Positions 1-8,600 of a stretch of 64,000 nt of DNA are shown piece by piece; the first letter of the stretch is position 1; every line of letters begins with the position of its first letter. The stretch is taken from positions 1 to 64,000 of the forward strand of contig CACYZT010000003.1 of the NCBI GenBank assembly GCA_902778935.1. Direction: 5' to 3'. This DNA comes from an uncultured Bacteroidales bacterium (lineage in GTDB: Bacteria; Bacteroidota; Bacteroidia; Bacteroidales; Paludibacteraceae). The notes beneath the pieces were generated by a model. It was given only the letters and a program-made list of their open reading frames with translations, was not told the origin of the DNA and did no database searches. A program made the position numbers and the translations under genes.

Positions 1-34
1 GATTTATGATTGATGATTCTTCTGATTTTGACTG

Positions 35-66
35 CAAAAATACTGCTTTTTTTTGAACTATGCAAA
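35..66 (-). promoter_or_regulatory. Bacteroidetes-type promoter reading out of the window
   Basis: Read on the minus strand, a -33 box TTTGCATA (59-66) and a -7 box TATTTTTG (35-42) are separated by a spacer rich in A and G. The -33 box overlaps the stop codon of purF, so a gene just beyond the left edge probably has its own promoter inside the purF 3' end. The boxes match the other promoters in this window. Confidence 0.7.
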
Positions 67-1806
67 TATATTTACAAAAAAATGGATAAAAGCCTGGTTA
101 ACGAGGTAGTTGCCTCCTGAAGTAGGATAATTGCCGGAGAAATACCAGTCGCCGGGATGGTTTGGGCACGCAGCGTGGAGGCCGTCAAGGGTCTGGAATA
201 CAAACTCTACAGGTGCTTGCATGCCTGATGGGCGTAGCATGAGCGCCATCTGGCGGTTGATATCCTCTACCGACAAAGGCTCATAAATGGCAAGCACACA
301 GTTCCTTTGCTCCTGTTTGGGTTTACGAATCTCCGCCAAACAGGCATTATACGTCTCCTGAATAATATATGTCAATCCGCGCTCCTCAAGCAACGCAATT
401 GCAGCACGGAAGGCGCAAAACTCCTCAAGCCTGGCCATGTCGATGCCATAATAATCAGGGTAACGAATCTGCGGAGCACTGGAGGCCATCACAATCTTCT
501 TGGGGTGCAAACGGTCTAGGATCTTAAAGATACTCTCACTAAGGGTTGTTCCGCGCACCACGGAATCATCAATAATGACGAGGTTATCTTCATAAGGCTG
601 CAGAGAACCGAACGTAATGTCATAGACATGCGATGCCAAATCATTGCGAGAACTGGCTTCTGTGATAAACGTGCGGAGTTTAATATCTTTCCACGCCACT
701 TTCTCACAGCGGATGGTAAGCCCTCTGCCGCGCAAGCCCTCTACCATACCGTAGAAAGCCACCTCTGCAGTGTTGGGGATAAAGGAGAAAACAGAATGAT
801 CGGTGTCATAATCTATTGCTTTGAGTATCGTGTCTGCCAGTTGAACGCCTAATTGTTTGCGCTCTTGGTAGATGTCTCTGTCAGAGCCACGACTGAAATA
901 GATACGCTCGAAAGAGCATGGAGCGGGCTGTTGTGCCGTCAGGATTTGTTCCAAAGAGGACATACCGTTCTTATGAATGATCAGTGCTTGCCCTGCTGGC
1001 AGTTCATGCACTTGTTCACAAACGAGATCAAAGGTCGTTTGCAGTACCGAACGCTCGCTCGCTAACGCGATGACTTCATCATCTTGATAATAAAACGCCG
1101 GACGAATTGCCCACGGATCACGCACGGCAAACATCTCTCCTGAGCCCGTCATACCGCATATGACATAACCTCCGTCGTAATCTGCCATCGTTGTTTGAAG
1201 GACGTTCTTCATCTGTACATGCTCCTCGATGTAACGAGTGATATCGGTATTCTCCAAGCCTTGCTCTTTAGCCTCTACGAAACAACGCTCTACCTCGCGG
1301 TCAAGGCGATGTCCCATCCATTCGAGGGTAATATACGAGTCGCTATAAATACGCGGGGATTGACCTTGACGAACGATTATATCAAATATCTCGTCGATAT
1401 TGGTCATATTGAAATTGCCGCAGAGACAGAGGTTCTTAGCCCGCCAGTTATTTCGGCGCAGGAACGGGTGAACATATTGGAGTCCGCTCTTGCCGGTCGT
1501 CGAATAGCGCAAGTGCCCCATATACAACTGCGCCTCGGTCCATTCGGGCGTGATACGAGAAAAAATCTTTGCGATTGCATCTTTACCAAGATCTTTTTCA
1601 CGGAGCATATACTCTGTTCCTACAGGCGAGTTCATGTTCACGCACGCTATACCTGCTCCCTCTTGACCCCGGTTATGCTGTTTCTCCATCATCAGATAGA
1701 GTTTATTAAGGCCGTACGAGGAAGTACCGTATTTTTGCTGATAATACTGCTGCGGTTTGAGTAATCTCACTAACGCCACACCGCATTCATGTTTCAGTTG
1801 CTCCAT
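58..1806 (-). CDS. purF: Amidophosphoribosyltransferase-like class II glutamine amidotransferase
   Basis: Probable first enzyme of purine synthesis: it transfers glutamine-derived ammonia to PRPP to give phosphoribosylamine in the cytoplasm. The chosen start (MEQLKHECGVAL) places the N-terminal nucleophile Cys at residue 8, as in other Bacteroidales members; the frame is open 20 codons further upstream, but that part is not family-like and runs into dapL. The glutaminase domain fills the N-terminal half (NRGQEGAG, GHLRYSTTGKSG, CGNFN). The phosphoribosyltransferase half carries the PRPP loop VIIDDSVVRGTT at about residues 410-421. The product is 582 aa, within the range of this Bacteroidales form. 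It is the last gene of the glnN-pyrG-dapF-dapL-purF run, 32 nt after dapL. A genome may hold a second, classical purF, so this could be a paralogue. Confidence 0.88.
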   Translation of the reverse strand: MEQLKHECGVALVRLLKPQQYYQQKYGTSSYGLNKLYLMMEKQHNRGQEGAGIACVNMNSPVGTEYMLREKDLGKDAIAKIFSRITPEWTEAQLYMGHLRYSTTGKSGLQYVHPFLRRNNWRAKNLCLCGNFNMTNIDEIFDIIVRQGQSPRIYSDSYITLEWMGHRLDREVERCFVEAKEQGLENTDITRYIEEHVQMKNVLQTTMADYDGGYVICGMTGSGEMFAVRDPWAIRPAFYYQDDEVIALASERSVLQTTFDLVCEQVHELPAGQALIIHKNGMSSLEQILTAQQPAPCSFERIYFSRGSDRDIYQERKQLGVQLADTILKAIDYDTDHSVFSFIPNTAEVAFYGMVEGLRGRGLTIRCEKVAWKDIKLRTFITEASSRNDLASHVYDITFGSLQPYEDNLVIIDDSVVRGTTLSESIFKILDRLHPKKIVMASSAPQIRYPDYYGIDMARLEEFCAFRAAIALLEERGLTYIIQETYNACLAEIRKPKQEQRNCVLAIYEPLSVEDINRQMALMLRPSGMQAPVEFVFQTLDGLHAACPNHPGDWYFSGNYPTSGGNYLVNQAFIHFFVNIFA

Positions 1807-1838
1807 GGAATATAAAGATGCTTTACATAACTTTACCG

Positions 1839-3038
1839 TCACCGACTTAGATTTGGACGCACACAAAGGGTTTCGCGAAATCCATTTTTTATCCGTAGTA
1901 ATGCCTCTTCACTGTCTTCTCTTTGTGAGAAAGCAGAGAACCGCACGAATCCTTCACCGGAAGGACCGAAGCCCACACCGGGCGTACACAGGACTTGACA
2001 TTCATTCAAGAGGAAATCAAAGAAATCCCATGAAGTCATATTATCCGGGGTTTTACACCATATATACGGAGCGTTTTCTCCGCCATACACCTCATACCCC
2101 AATGCTGTTAGCCCGCCGGCAATGATTAGCGCTGTACGTTTATAATATGCCAAATTCGCATTGATGCCTCTTTTTCCTGCTGGTGTAAAGGTCGCCATAG
2201 CTGCACGTTGTGCCACATAAGAAGTACCATTGTATTTTGTGCATTGCCTGCGCATCCACATAGCTTGCAGCCCTGTCTCTTTGGGAACGACTGTATAACC
2301 GCATCTCACCGCCGTAAAGCCTGCTGATTTACTGAAACTGCGCACTTCGATGGCCACTTTTTGGGCGCCATCCAGTTCGTATATACTATGCGGCACATCG
2401 TCTTCTTCGATGTACGCCTCATAGGCAGCGTCGAAGATAATAATACTATGATTATCTATTGCGTAATCCACCCATCTCTGTAACTCAGCCCGGCGGAGTA
2501 CCGTTCCGGTAGGATTATTGGGCAGGCATAAATAAATAATATCGGCTTTTTGTCTCGGTAAATCCGGCACAAATCCGTTCTCGATAGTACAGGGAAGCGG
2601 AATAATTTTTCTTCCCGCCATCATACTACTATCCATATATGCCGGATAAGAGGGATCCAATATGGCTACGCTGTTCTTACTATCAAATAGTTCGCTCAGG
2701 TTTCCCAAATCACTACCCGCACCTTCGCTGATAAACACTTCATCAATATCCAGGCTTATTCCTAATGGCGTGTATTCATTATCTATCACGGCTTGTCGGA
2801 GCCATTCGTATCCCTCTTCAGGTCCGTATCCTCGAAAAGTGTTACTATACGCCAAATCTTCCACAGCCCGATGCATAGCTTCAATAATCGCCGGAGGCAA
2901 AGGCAGCGACACATCACCCACTCCCATACGCAAAAGGCGTTGGTCAGGATGTTGTTCCTTATACAAGGAAGCCCGAATAGCAATCTCTTTGAATAGATAT
3001 CGGTCGGGTAAGATATCAAAATTCGTATTTCTATTCAT
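1839..3038 (-). CDS. dapL: LL-diaminopimelate aminotransferase
   Basis: PLP-dependent fold type I aminotransferase that converts tetrahydrodipicolinate directly to LL-diaminopimelate, using glutamate as amino donor, in lysine and peptidoglycan precursor synthesis. The N-terminus (NFDILPDRYLFKEIAIR) and the GVGDVSLPLP segment are typical of DapL. NNPTGT lies at residues 174-179, and the Schiff-base lysine is K237 in SFSKSAGFTAVRCG. The length of 399 aa is close to the usual 400-410. It starts one nucleotide after the end of dapF, the next enzyme of the same pathway, so the two are almost certainly co-transcribed. The presence of DapL implies the aminotransferase variant of the DAP pathway, as in other Bacteroidetes. 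Confidence 0.95.
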   Translation of the reverse strand: MNRNTNFDILPDRYLFKEIAIRASLYKEQHPDQRLLRMGVGDVSLPLPPAIIEAMHRAVEDLAYSNTFRGYGPEEGYEWLRQAVIDNEYTPLGISLDIDEVFISEGAGSDLGNLSELFDSKNSVAILDPSYPAYMDSSMMAGRKIIPLPCTIENGFVPDLPRQKADIIYLCLPNNPTGTVLRRAELQRWVDYAIDNHSIIIFDAAYEAYIEEDDVPHSIYELDGAQKVAIEVRSFSKSAGFTAVRCGYTVVPKETGLQAMWMRRQCTKYNGTSYVAQRAAMATFTPAGKRGINANLAYYKRTALIIAGGLTALGYEVYGGENAPYIWCKTPDNMTSWDFFDFLLNECQVLCTPGVGFGPSGEGFVRFSAFSQREDSEEALLRIKNGFRETLCVRPNLSR

Positions 3039-3039
3039 G

Positions 3040-3813
3040 TTAGTAAGTATAATTGCCCCGGAACACTTCTTCCGCTGTGCCTGTCATGAAAACGGGATAT
3101 AAGATATCCTTCCATTGCACGGTCAAGTCTCCTCCGGGCAGATGAACGGTCACATTGCGCTCTGTCAGACCATGATAAATAGCAGCCACAGCCGAAGCAC
3201 AGGCGCCTGTTCCGCAAGCCAGCGTCTCGCCGGAACCGCGTTCAATCACGCGCACGCTCAATTCCTTATTGTTAATCACGCGCACGAATTCCACATTCGT
3301 ATCAGCGGGTAACTGTTGGATTTTTTCGCTAAAGAACACAGCGTGCGGATTACCCATATTAACAAAGGTGTAACCTATTGGATTGTTCGCGCACAACAGA
3401 GTGCGGGATTCGATAACCGGTACCCCCATATTCACCGTGACTTGCTGAACCACCCCGTTCATCGCTTGTACTTTCAGCGGTCGGATACCTGCGAGCGTCT
3501 CGATTTCCATTTGCTGAGAAGTACACAATTGGCTCTCATAGAGATATTTGGCCACACAGCGAATGGCATTTCCGCACATCTCTGCTTCACTGCCGTCGGC
3601 ATTGAAAATCAGCATCTTAGCGTCCGCTATTTTGGAAGGCATCATTAGAACCAAGCCATCTGAGCCGACACCGAAATGACGGTCAGAAACACGACGCGCC
3701 AAGTCAGACAAATCTATGCGGGCAATAATATCCTTCGTCTCCTTACGGAAACAATCAACATACACATAGTCATTTCCAAGACCATGCATTTTGATGAACG
3801 GAAGAGTTATCAT
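3040..3813 (-). CDS. dapF: Diaminopimelate epimerase
   Basis: Interconverts LL- and meso-diaminopimelate, the product of DapL and the precursor of lysine and the peptidoglycan cross-link. Both catalytic cysteines are visible: Cys80 in EMCGNAIRC and Cys200 in ETLACGTGACAS. The N-terminal MHGLGNDYVYVD is the standard DapF opening. I chose the ATG at 3813, which overlaps the pyrG stop as ATGA; an upstream in-frame ATG at 3837 would add eight residues that do not look like the family. The product is 257 aa. It lies between pyrG and dapL in the tightly packed operon. Confidence 0.95.
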   Translation of the reverse strand: MITLPFIKMHGLGNDYVYVDCFRKETKDIIARIDLSDLARRVSDRHFGVGSDGLVLMMPSKIADAKMLIFNADGSEAEMCGNAIRCVAKYLYESQLCTSQQMEIETLAGIRPLKVQAMNGVVQQVTVNMGVPVIESRTLLCANNPIGYTFVNMGNPHAVFFSEKIQQLPADTNVEFVRVINNKELSVRVIERGSGETLACGTGACASAVAAIYHGLTERNVTVHLPGGDLTVQWKDILYPVFMTGTAEEVFRGNYTY

Positions 3814-5429
3814 AATGTCTCTGTTGTTTGGATGCAAGTAGCGATAAAATCAAGGAATAAGGGATGAGGATTCAACACCGTGGAACTATACTCCGGATGA
3901 AACTGCGTACCTATATACCATCGAAGTGCAGGAATCTCCACAATCTCAACTAATCCTGTGTTGGGGTTGGTTCCCACACATTTCATTCCGTGACGCTCAA
4001 ACTCTTCTTTATAGGAGTTATTGAACTCATATCGATGGCGATGTCTCTCTTTGATAGCCGTTTTTCCTTGATAGGCCTGAGCCGTTCGGCTACCTTGAGT
4101 CAAAGCACATTCGTAAGCACCTAATCGCATTGTACCACCGAGGCGCGTAATAGTTTTCTGCTCCTCCATCATATCAATGACATTATGCGGAGTCGATTCA
4201 TCCATTTCGCTGCTATTGGCGTCCTTGTAGCCTATCACATTGCGCGCGAACTCAATGACCATCATTTGCATGCCTAAACAAATGCCAAAAGTAGGAATAT
4301 CGTGCGTGCGGGCATATTCAGCAGCGATAAGCTTTCCTTCTATACCGCGTTGCCCGAATCCGGGACAGATGACGATACCTGCCAAGCCGGACAAAGACTG
4401 CTCAATTGTATCACGGGTGATATGCTCACTATTGATGAAATGGATTTGAACCTTATAGCCTTTGTATGTTCCGGCGTGGTCCAAACTCTCACGGATACTC
4501 TTATAGGCATCCTGCAAATCATATTTGCCCACTAATCCGATATGAAGCACGGCGTTTGCTCTCTTTCGGCAGTCCAGAAAATGCAACCATGAAGTTAAGT
4601 CGGGACTTTCAATTTTCCCTGCTTTGACGCCCATTTTACGCAGAATAACCTCATCGAGTTTTTGGGCATGCATATTCACAGGCACTTCATATATACTTGG
4701 CAAATCCTGACTTTGAATGACCGCATCTGTCTCCACATTACAGAAATGGGCAACCTTTGTTCGGAGATCATCGCTCAGATGATGTTCCGTGCGCAAGATC
4801 AGCACATCGGGCTGAATACCAAAACCCTGTAACTGTTTGACGCTGGTTTGTGTCGGTTTGGTTTTCAGTTCATCCGCGGCAGCCAAATACGGCACATAGG
4901 TCAAGTGCACATTGAGTGCCCTGTGCGCGCCCAGTTCCCATCGTAACTGACGAATAGCTTCCAAAAACGGCTGGCTCTCTATATCACCGATAGTTCCGCC
5001 TATCTCCGTTATGACAAAATCCAAGGGTTGCTTCGTGGCATTGAGCATGATACGACGCTTGATCTCGTCTGTGATGTGCGGTACTACCTGAATCGTTTTG
5101 CCCAGATAGTCCCCTCGCCGTTCTTTCTCAATAACACTTAAATAGATACGGCCCGTGGTCACACTATTATCGCGCGTCATCTCAATACCGGTAAAGCGCT
5201 CATAATGACCGAGATCCAAGTCTGTCTCTGTTCCATCAGCCGTCACGTAACACTCTCCATGTTCGTATGGATTGAGTGTTCCGGGGTCGATGTTGATATA
5301 AGGATCGAATTTCTGGATGGTAATCCGATACCCCATCGCCTGAAGCAGTTTGCCCAGGGAAGCAGAGATAATACCCTTACCCAAAGACGAGGCAACCCCA
5401 CCGGTGATAAAGATAAATTTTGTTTTCAT
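3810..5429 (-). CDS. pyrG: CTP synthase
   Basis: Aminates UTP to CTP using ATP and glutamine, in the cytoplasm. The N-terminal synthetase domain opens with KFIFITGGVASSLGKGI and holds the P-loop-like ATP site. The C-terminal class I glutaminase domain has the nucleophile Cys in GICLGMQ and the His/Glu pair in GTQFHPEY. The length of 539 aa is normal. Its ATG shares one base with the glnN stop (TAATG), and its end overlaps dapF by 4 nt, so translational coupling is likely. The upstream neighbour, glutamine synthetase, supplies its nitrogen donor. Confidence 0.97.
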   Translation of the reverse strand: MKTKFIFITGGVASSLGKGIISASLGKLLQAMGYRITIQKFDPYINIDPGTLNPYEHGECYVTADGTETDLDLGHYERFTGIEMTRDNSVTTGRIYLSVIEKERRGDYLGKTIQVVPHITDEIKRRIMLNATKQPLDFVITEIGGTIGDIESQPFLEAIRQLRWELGAHRALNVHLTYVPYLAAADELKTKPTQTSVKQLQGFGIQPDVLILRTEHHLSDDLRTKVAHFCNVETDAVIQSQDLPSIYEVPVNMHAQKLDEVILRKMGVKAGKIESPDLTSWLHFLDCRKRANAVLHIGLVGKYDLQDAYKSIRESLDHAGTYKGYKVQIHFINSEHITRDTIEQSLSGLAGIVICPGFGQRGIEGKLIAAEYARTHDIPTFGICLGMQMMVIEFARNVIGYKDANSSEMDESTPHNVIDMMEEQKTITRLGGTMRLGAYECALTQGSRTAQAYQGKTAIKERHRHRYEFNNSYKEEFERHGMKCVGTNPNTGLVEIVEIPALRWYIGTQFHPEYSSTVLNPHPLFLDFIATCIQTTETL

Positions 5430-7624
5430 TAATGTATAAACATCAATTCGCGATACTTAGGCAGCGTCCATAGCTCGTCATCGACGATGAGTTCGAGTGC
5501 GTCAGCGTGGTCACGGATGTCCGCCATGTAAGGAAGGACGGTGTCATGGTACGCCAGTGCCTTTGAGCGCTCATCCGGTTGACGGTTGGCTTTGTGCCGT
5601 GCTTCGGTCATGAGTTCCACTCCTTTGAGGATAGAACCCGAATGATGCTCGATCTGCTTGATGATGCTGTAGTCCATTTCGTTAAGACTTGCCGACTCGG
5701 CTTCACTGAAGACTTGTTTGACCGTCAGCACATTTTTCAGCAACATCGTCTGGTAGCGCTTGGCTGCAGGGAGAACATGATTGACCACCAGGTCACCCAT
5801 CATTCGACTCTCGATTTGCAGCTTCTTGACATAGGTTTCCCATTTGACCTCACAACGGCTGTGAAGTTCGGATTCATTGAGGACGCTTGTGTGCTCGAAC
5901 ATTTGTATAGTGTCTGGGAGTAAGTAGTTATCAATGATTTTCGGCACAGAGGTCTCGCAATCCAAGCCGCGTTTAGCAGCTTCTTTCTTCCATTCGTCGC
6001 TATAGCCGTTACCGTCAAAACGAATAGCTTTGCATGCAACGATATATTTCTTAATGATGTCAAACAGGACAAGCTCTTTGGCTTCGCCTTTCTCAATACG
6101 CGCATCTACTTCTTCTTTGAAGAGAATGAGTTGTTCTGCGACAGCGGCGTTAAGCGCCAGCATGGCGGCTCCGCAGTTAGCGGAAGAACCGACCGCACGG
6201 AACTCGAAACGGTTACCGGTAAAGGCAAAGGGCGAAGTACGATTTCGGTCGGTATTATCCAGCAAAATCTCCGGGATATTCCCCACTCCTAACTTCATCT
6301 CTTTCTTCGCATTGATGATAATCGCCTCTTCGGCAGACGCGTGCTCGAGTTTGTCAAGCACTTCGCTGATTTGTTTTCCGAGGAAGACGGAGATGATAGC
6401 CGGCGGTGCTTCGTTGGCGCCAAGACGATGCTCGTTGGTAGCACTGACGATAGAGGCTTTGAGTAAGCCGTTATGGCGATGAACAGCCATGAGCACATTC
6501 ACAAGGAAGGTAATGAACTGGAGGTTCTGATACGGGTTTTTACCCGGTGCGAGCAGGTTAACGCCTGTGTTCGTCTCCATGGACCAGTTACAGTGCTTAC
6601 CACTTCCGTTAACACCTGCGTACGGTTTCTCATGCAGCAGTACGCGGAAATGATGTTTCGCAGCCACGCGCTCCATGATACTCATTACCAGTAGGTTATG
6701 GTCGTTGGAAAGGTTCATCTCTTCATAGATAGGCGCCATCTCAAACTGGTTCGGTGCCACCTCATTATGACGCGTACGCACAGGGATTCCGGCTTTGAGC
6801 GCTTCGTACTCCAGCTCCTGCATAAATGCCAGCACACGCGCGGGAATGGCTCCGAAATAATGGTCTTCGAGCTGTTGGCTCTTGGCGCTGTTATGTCCCA
6901 TCAGCGTACGGCCCGTCAGCATCAAATCCGGACGGGCGTTATACAATGCTTCGTCCACCAGGAAATACTCCTGCTCCCAGCCGAGGTTCGAATGAACATG
7001 CTTGACCTGCTTGTCGAAATAACTGCATACTTCACGTGCGGCGTGGCAAAGAGCGGCCGTTGAACGGATAAGCGGCGTCTTGTAGTCCAGCGCTTCGCCC
7101 GTATAAGCCACAAACACCGTCGGAATACATAGCGTGTCACTGATGAGGAAGACCGGACTGGACGGATCCCAAGCAGAGTAACCGCGCGCTTCGAATGTAT
7201 TACGGATGCCGCCAGAAGGGAACGAGGACGCGTCCGGTTCCTGTTGATAGAGGCTGTCGCCGCTGAATTCCTCAATAAGCGTGCCGTTCTTAAGCGTGAA
7301 GAAAGCGTCATGTTTCTCCGCTGTACCACCTGTCAGCGGCTGGAACCAGTGTGTGAAATGCGTAGCACCCTTTTCTATAGCCCATTTGCGGATACCAATG
7401 GCTACAGCGCCGGCGATGTCACGATGAATGGTGCGTCCGTTATCCACATCATCGAACAACTGGTCTAACACCTCCTGCGCGATATATTCCTTCATTTTAT
7501 CGCGCGTGAACACGTCGCACGCAAAATAGTCCTTTACACGCTCATTGCTGATTTTTTGATTTTCGACATCGGGCACTTTATGCCCAAAAGCAATTTTTAA
7601 TGCATCAAAACGAATGTTGCTCAT
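5429..7624 (-). CDS. glnN: Glutamine synthetase type III
   Basis: Makes glutamine from glutamate, ammonia and ATP; cytoplasmic oligomer of the large GSIII class. The 731 aa length and segments such as HFTHWFQPLTGGTAEKHDAF, NQFEMAPIYEE and GSGKHCNWSM identify GSIII rather than GSI or GSII. It heads an operon whose later members PyrG and PurF consume glutamine and whose DapL uses glutamate, so the grouping makes metabolic sense. A promoter lies about 50 nt upstream (7677-7708). A second promoter with a conserved leader lies further upstream (7813-7964) and could also read into this gene. Start chosen at MSNIRFDALKIAFG. Confidence 0.96.
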   Translation of the reverse strand: MSNIRFDALKIAFGHKVPDVENQKISNERVKDYFACDVFTRDKMKEYIAQEVLDQLFDDVDNGRTIHRDIAGAVAIGIRKWAIEKGATHFTHWFQPLTGGTAEKHDAFFTLKNGTLIEEFSGDSLYQQEPDASSFPSGGIRNTFEARGYSAWDPSSPVFLISDTLCIPTVFVAYTGEALDYKTPLIRSTAALCHAAREVCSYFDKQVKHVHSNLGWEQEYFLVDEALYNARPDLMLTGRTLMGHNSAKSQQLEDHYFGAIPARVLAFMQELEYEALKAGIPVRTRHNEVAPNQFEMAPIYEEMNLSNDHNLLVMSIMERVAAKHHFRVLLHEKPYAGVNGSGKHCNWSMETNTGVNLLAPGKNPYQNLQFITFLVNVLMAVHRHNGLLKASIVSATNEHRLGANEAPPAIISVFLGKQISEVLDKLEHASAEEAIIINAKKEMKLGVGNIPEILLDNTDRNRTSPFAFTGNRFEFRAVGSSANCGAAMLALNAAVAEQLILFKEEVDARIEKGEAKELVLFDIIKKYIVACKAIRFDGNGYSDEWKKEAAKRGLDCETSVPKIIDNYLLPDTIQMFEHTSVLNESELHSRCEVKWETYVKKLQIESRMMGDLVVNHVLPAAKRYQTMLLKNVLTVKQVFSEAESASLNEMDYSIIKQIEHHSGSILKGVELMTEARHKANRQPDERSKALAYHDTVLPYMADIRDHADALELIVDDELWTLPKYRELMFIH

Positions 7625-7676
7625 ATTTTTGACGTTGTTTTTTGTTTTTAATCGGATTAAAATTCAAAATCGACCG

Positions 7677-7708
7677 CAAAAGTACTATATTTTTTTGATA
7701 TATGCAAA
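7677..7708 (-). promoter_or_regulatory. Promoter of the glnN operon
   Basis: On the minus strand, -33 TTTGCATA (7701-7708) and -7 TACTTTTG (7677-7684) flank an A/T spacer. The predicted transcription start is near 7671, giving a leader of roughly 45 nt before glnN. Confidence 0.75.
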
Positions 7709-7812
7709 TAAATGAATAAAAAAATGCAAAATATTTCGTTTTTGACAACAAAATTCCACAAAAAAGCCATTTATACGGCAAAAACACGCATTTTTTACTC
7801 TCTTGCTTACGC

Positions 7813-7934
7813 CATGTATATTACTGAATATCAGCCGATTACAAGCATGTTGAAATTTGTAAAGTCTAGGACACTCTAACGAAGCCTTACTTCCGCCTCA
7901 ACGATTAGTCTTTTTTTAGGCTTATTTGCGGGTG
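7813..7934 (-). promoter_or_regulatory. Conserved leader element without an intact gene
   Basis: Downstream of the minus-strand promoter at 7935-7964, the transcript would contain TCCTAGACTTTA (7860-7871) and TTGTAATC (7837-7844) separated by 15 nt, then ATGGC at 7815-7811. The same two blocks, with the same 15-nt gap and followed by ATGGC, lead the conserved gene at 62997. Here the ATG is followed at once by a stop (ATG GCG TAA), and I see no coding sequence before glnN. A small hairpin (GAAG/CTTC) lies upstream of the blocks, at about 7885-7898. The remainder of the 409-bp gap between glnN and the TlpA gene holds only promoters and AT-rich sequence. Confidence 0.5.
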
Positions 7935-7964
7935 CAAAGGTACAATATTTTGCATTCCTGCAAA
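7935..7964 (-). promoter_or_regulatory. Second leftward promoter upstream of glnN
   Basis: Minus strand: -33 TTTGCAGG (7957-7964) and -7 TACCTTTG (7935-7942). It would transcribe the orphan leader and possibly continue into glnN. It is nearly back-to-back with the plus-strand promoter at 7981-8011. Confidence 0.65.
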
Positions 7965-7980
7965 TAAAATGCAGAAAAAC

Positions 7981-8011
7981 TTGCATATATGGCATAATTT
8001 TTGTACCTTTG
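7981..8011 (+). promoter_or_regulatory. Promoter of the TlpA/Omp28 operon
   Basis: -33 TTGCATAT (7981-7988) and -7 TACCTTTG (8004-8011). The start of transcription would fall near 8017, leaving a leader of under 20 nt before the ATG at 8034. Confidence 0.8.
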
Positions 8012-8033
8012 CAGCCGAAATGACAAGAAAAGT

Positions 8034-8507
8034 ATGAAAAGAGTATTCATTTGTTTATTGGCAGCCCTGTGCGGGCTGGGTGTTTCGGCGGCTGTACTGC
8101 CGGATATTGTTCTGCAAGATGTGGACGGAAAGAACGTTAACGTAGCTAACTTAGGCAAGACCAGCAAGCCGGTAATCATCTCGTTTTTCGCCACTTGGTG
8201 CAAACCGTGTATGCGTGAGCTGAAAGCGGTGCACGAGATTTATCCGGATCTACAAGAAGAAACGGGCGTGGAAATGTACATTGTGTCAGTTGACAAAGGT
8301 CAGGACTCGCAGAAAGTGAAGCCGTTAGTGGATGGCAACGGCTGGGAATACCATGTGCTACTCGACCCTAACGGTACTTTTGCCCGTGCCATGAATGTGC
8401 AACCTATCCCGCATATGTTCATTCTGGACAGCAAAGGTAAAATCGTCTATAACCACATAGGCTACAACGACGGTGACGAAACGGAGATTCGGAAGTACTT
8501 GAAGTAA
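8034..8507 (+). CDS. TlpA/ResA-like thioredoxin-family protein
   Basis: Exported thiol-disulfide protein of 157 aa. The N-terminus (MKRVFICLLAALCGLGVSA) is a signal peptide, followed by a thioredoxin fold with the active site FFATWCKPCMREL and the cis-Pro region VQPIPHMF. The ATG at 8034 is used because upstream in-frame codons fall inside the promoter -7 box. It is first in an operon with a DUF6029 protein and two Omp28-type lipoproteins that also carry CxxC motifs, so it may reduce or isomerise their disulfides; that link is inference. The stop codon is followed directly by a 16-bp tandem repeat. Confidence 0.85.
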   Translation: MKRVFICLLAALCGLGVSAAVLPDIVLQDVDGKNVNVANLGKTSKPVIISFFATWCKPCMRELKAVHEIYPDLQEETGVEMYIVSVDKGQDSQKVKPLVDGNGWEYHVLLDPNGTFARAMNVQPIPHMFILDSKGKIVYNHIGYNDGDETEIRKYLK

Positions 8508-8592
8508 GACCGCTACGCTGACAGACCACTGCGTTGACAGACCGTTGCACTGACAGACCACTGCGTTGACAGACCGTTACACTGACAGACTG
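8508..8592 (+). repeat. 16-bp tandem repeat, about five units, in the TlpA-DUF6029 gap
   Basis: Units of the form nnTGACAGACCrnTGC repeat at a strict 16-bp period, alternating between two variants. The first unit starts immediately after the TlpA stop codon. The stretch TAAGACCGCTWCGCTGACAG (8505-8524) recurs at 28557-28579 (minus) and 50302-50324 (plus), so this is a dispersed family and not a local slippage product. Confidence 0.9.
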
Positions 8593-8600
8593 AATTAGTT

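Noticed and set aside
1195-1764. Long open frame on the plus strand opposite purF
   Set aside because: It has no family-like sequence and lies entirely within a well-supported gene on the other strand.
7605-7787. Small open frame upstream of glnN
   Set aside because: It overlaps the glnN promoter, is AT-driven in composition and resembles no protein.
8508-8592. The 16-bp array as a CRISPR or integration site
   Set aside because: No spacers, no integrase, and the same element occurs inside a coding sequence elsewhere.
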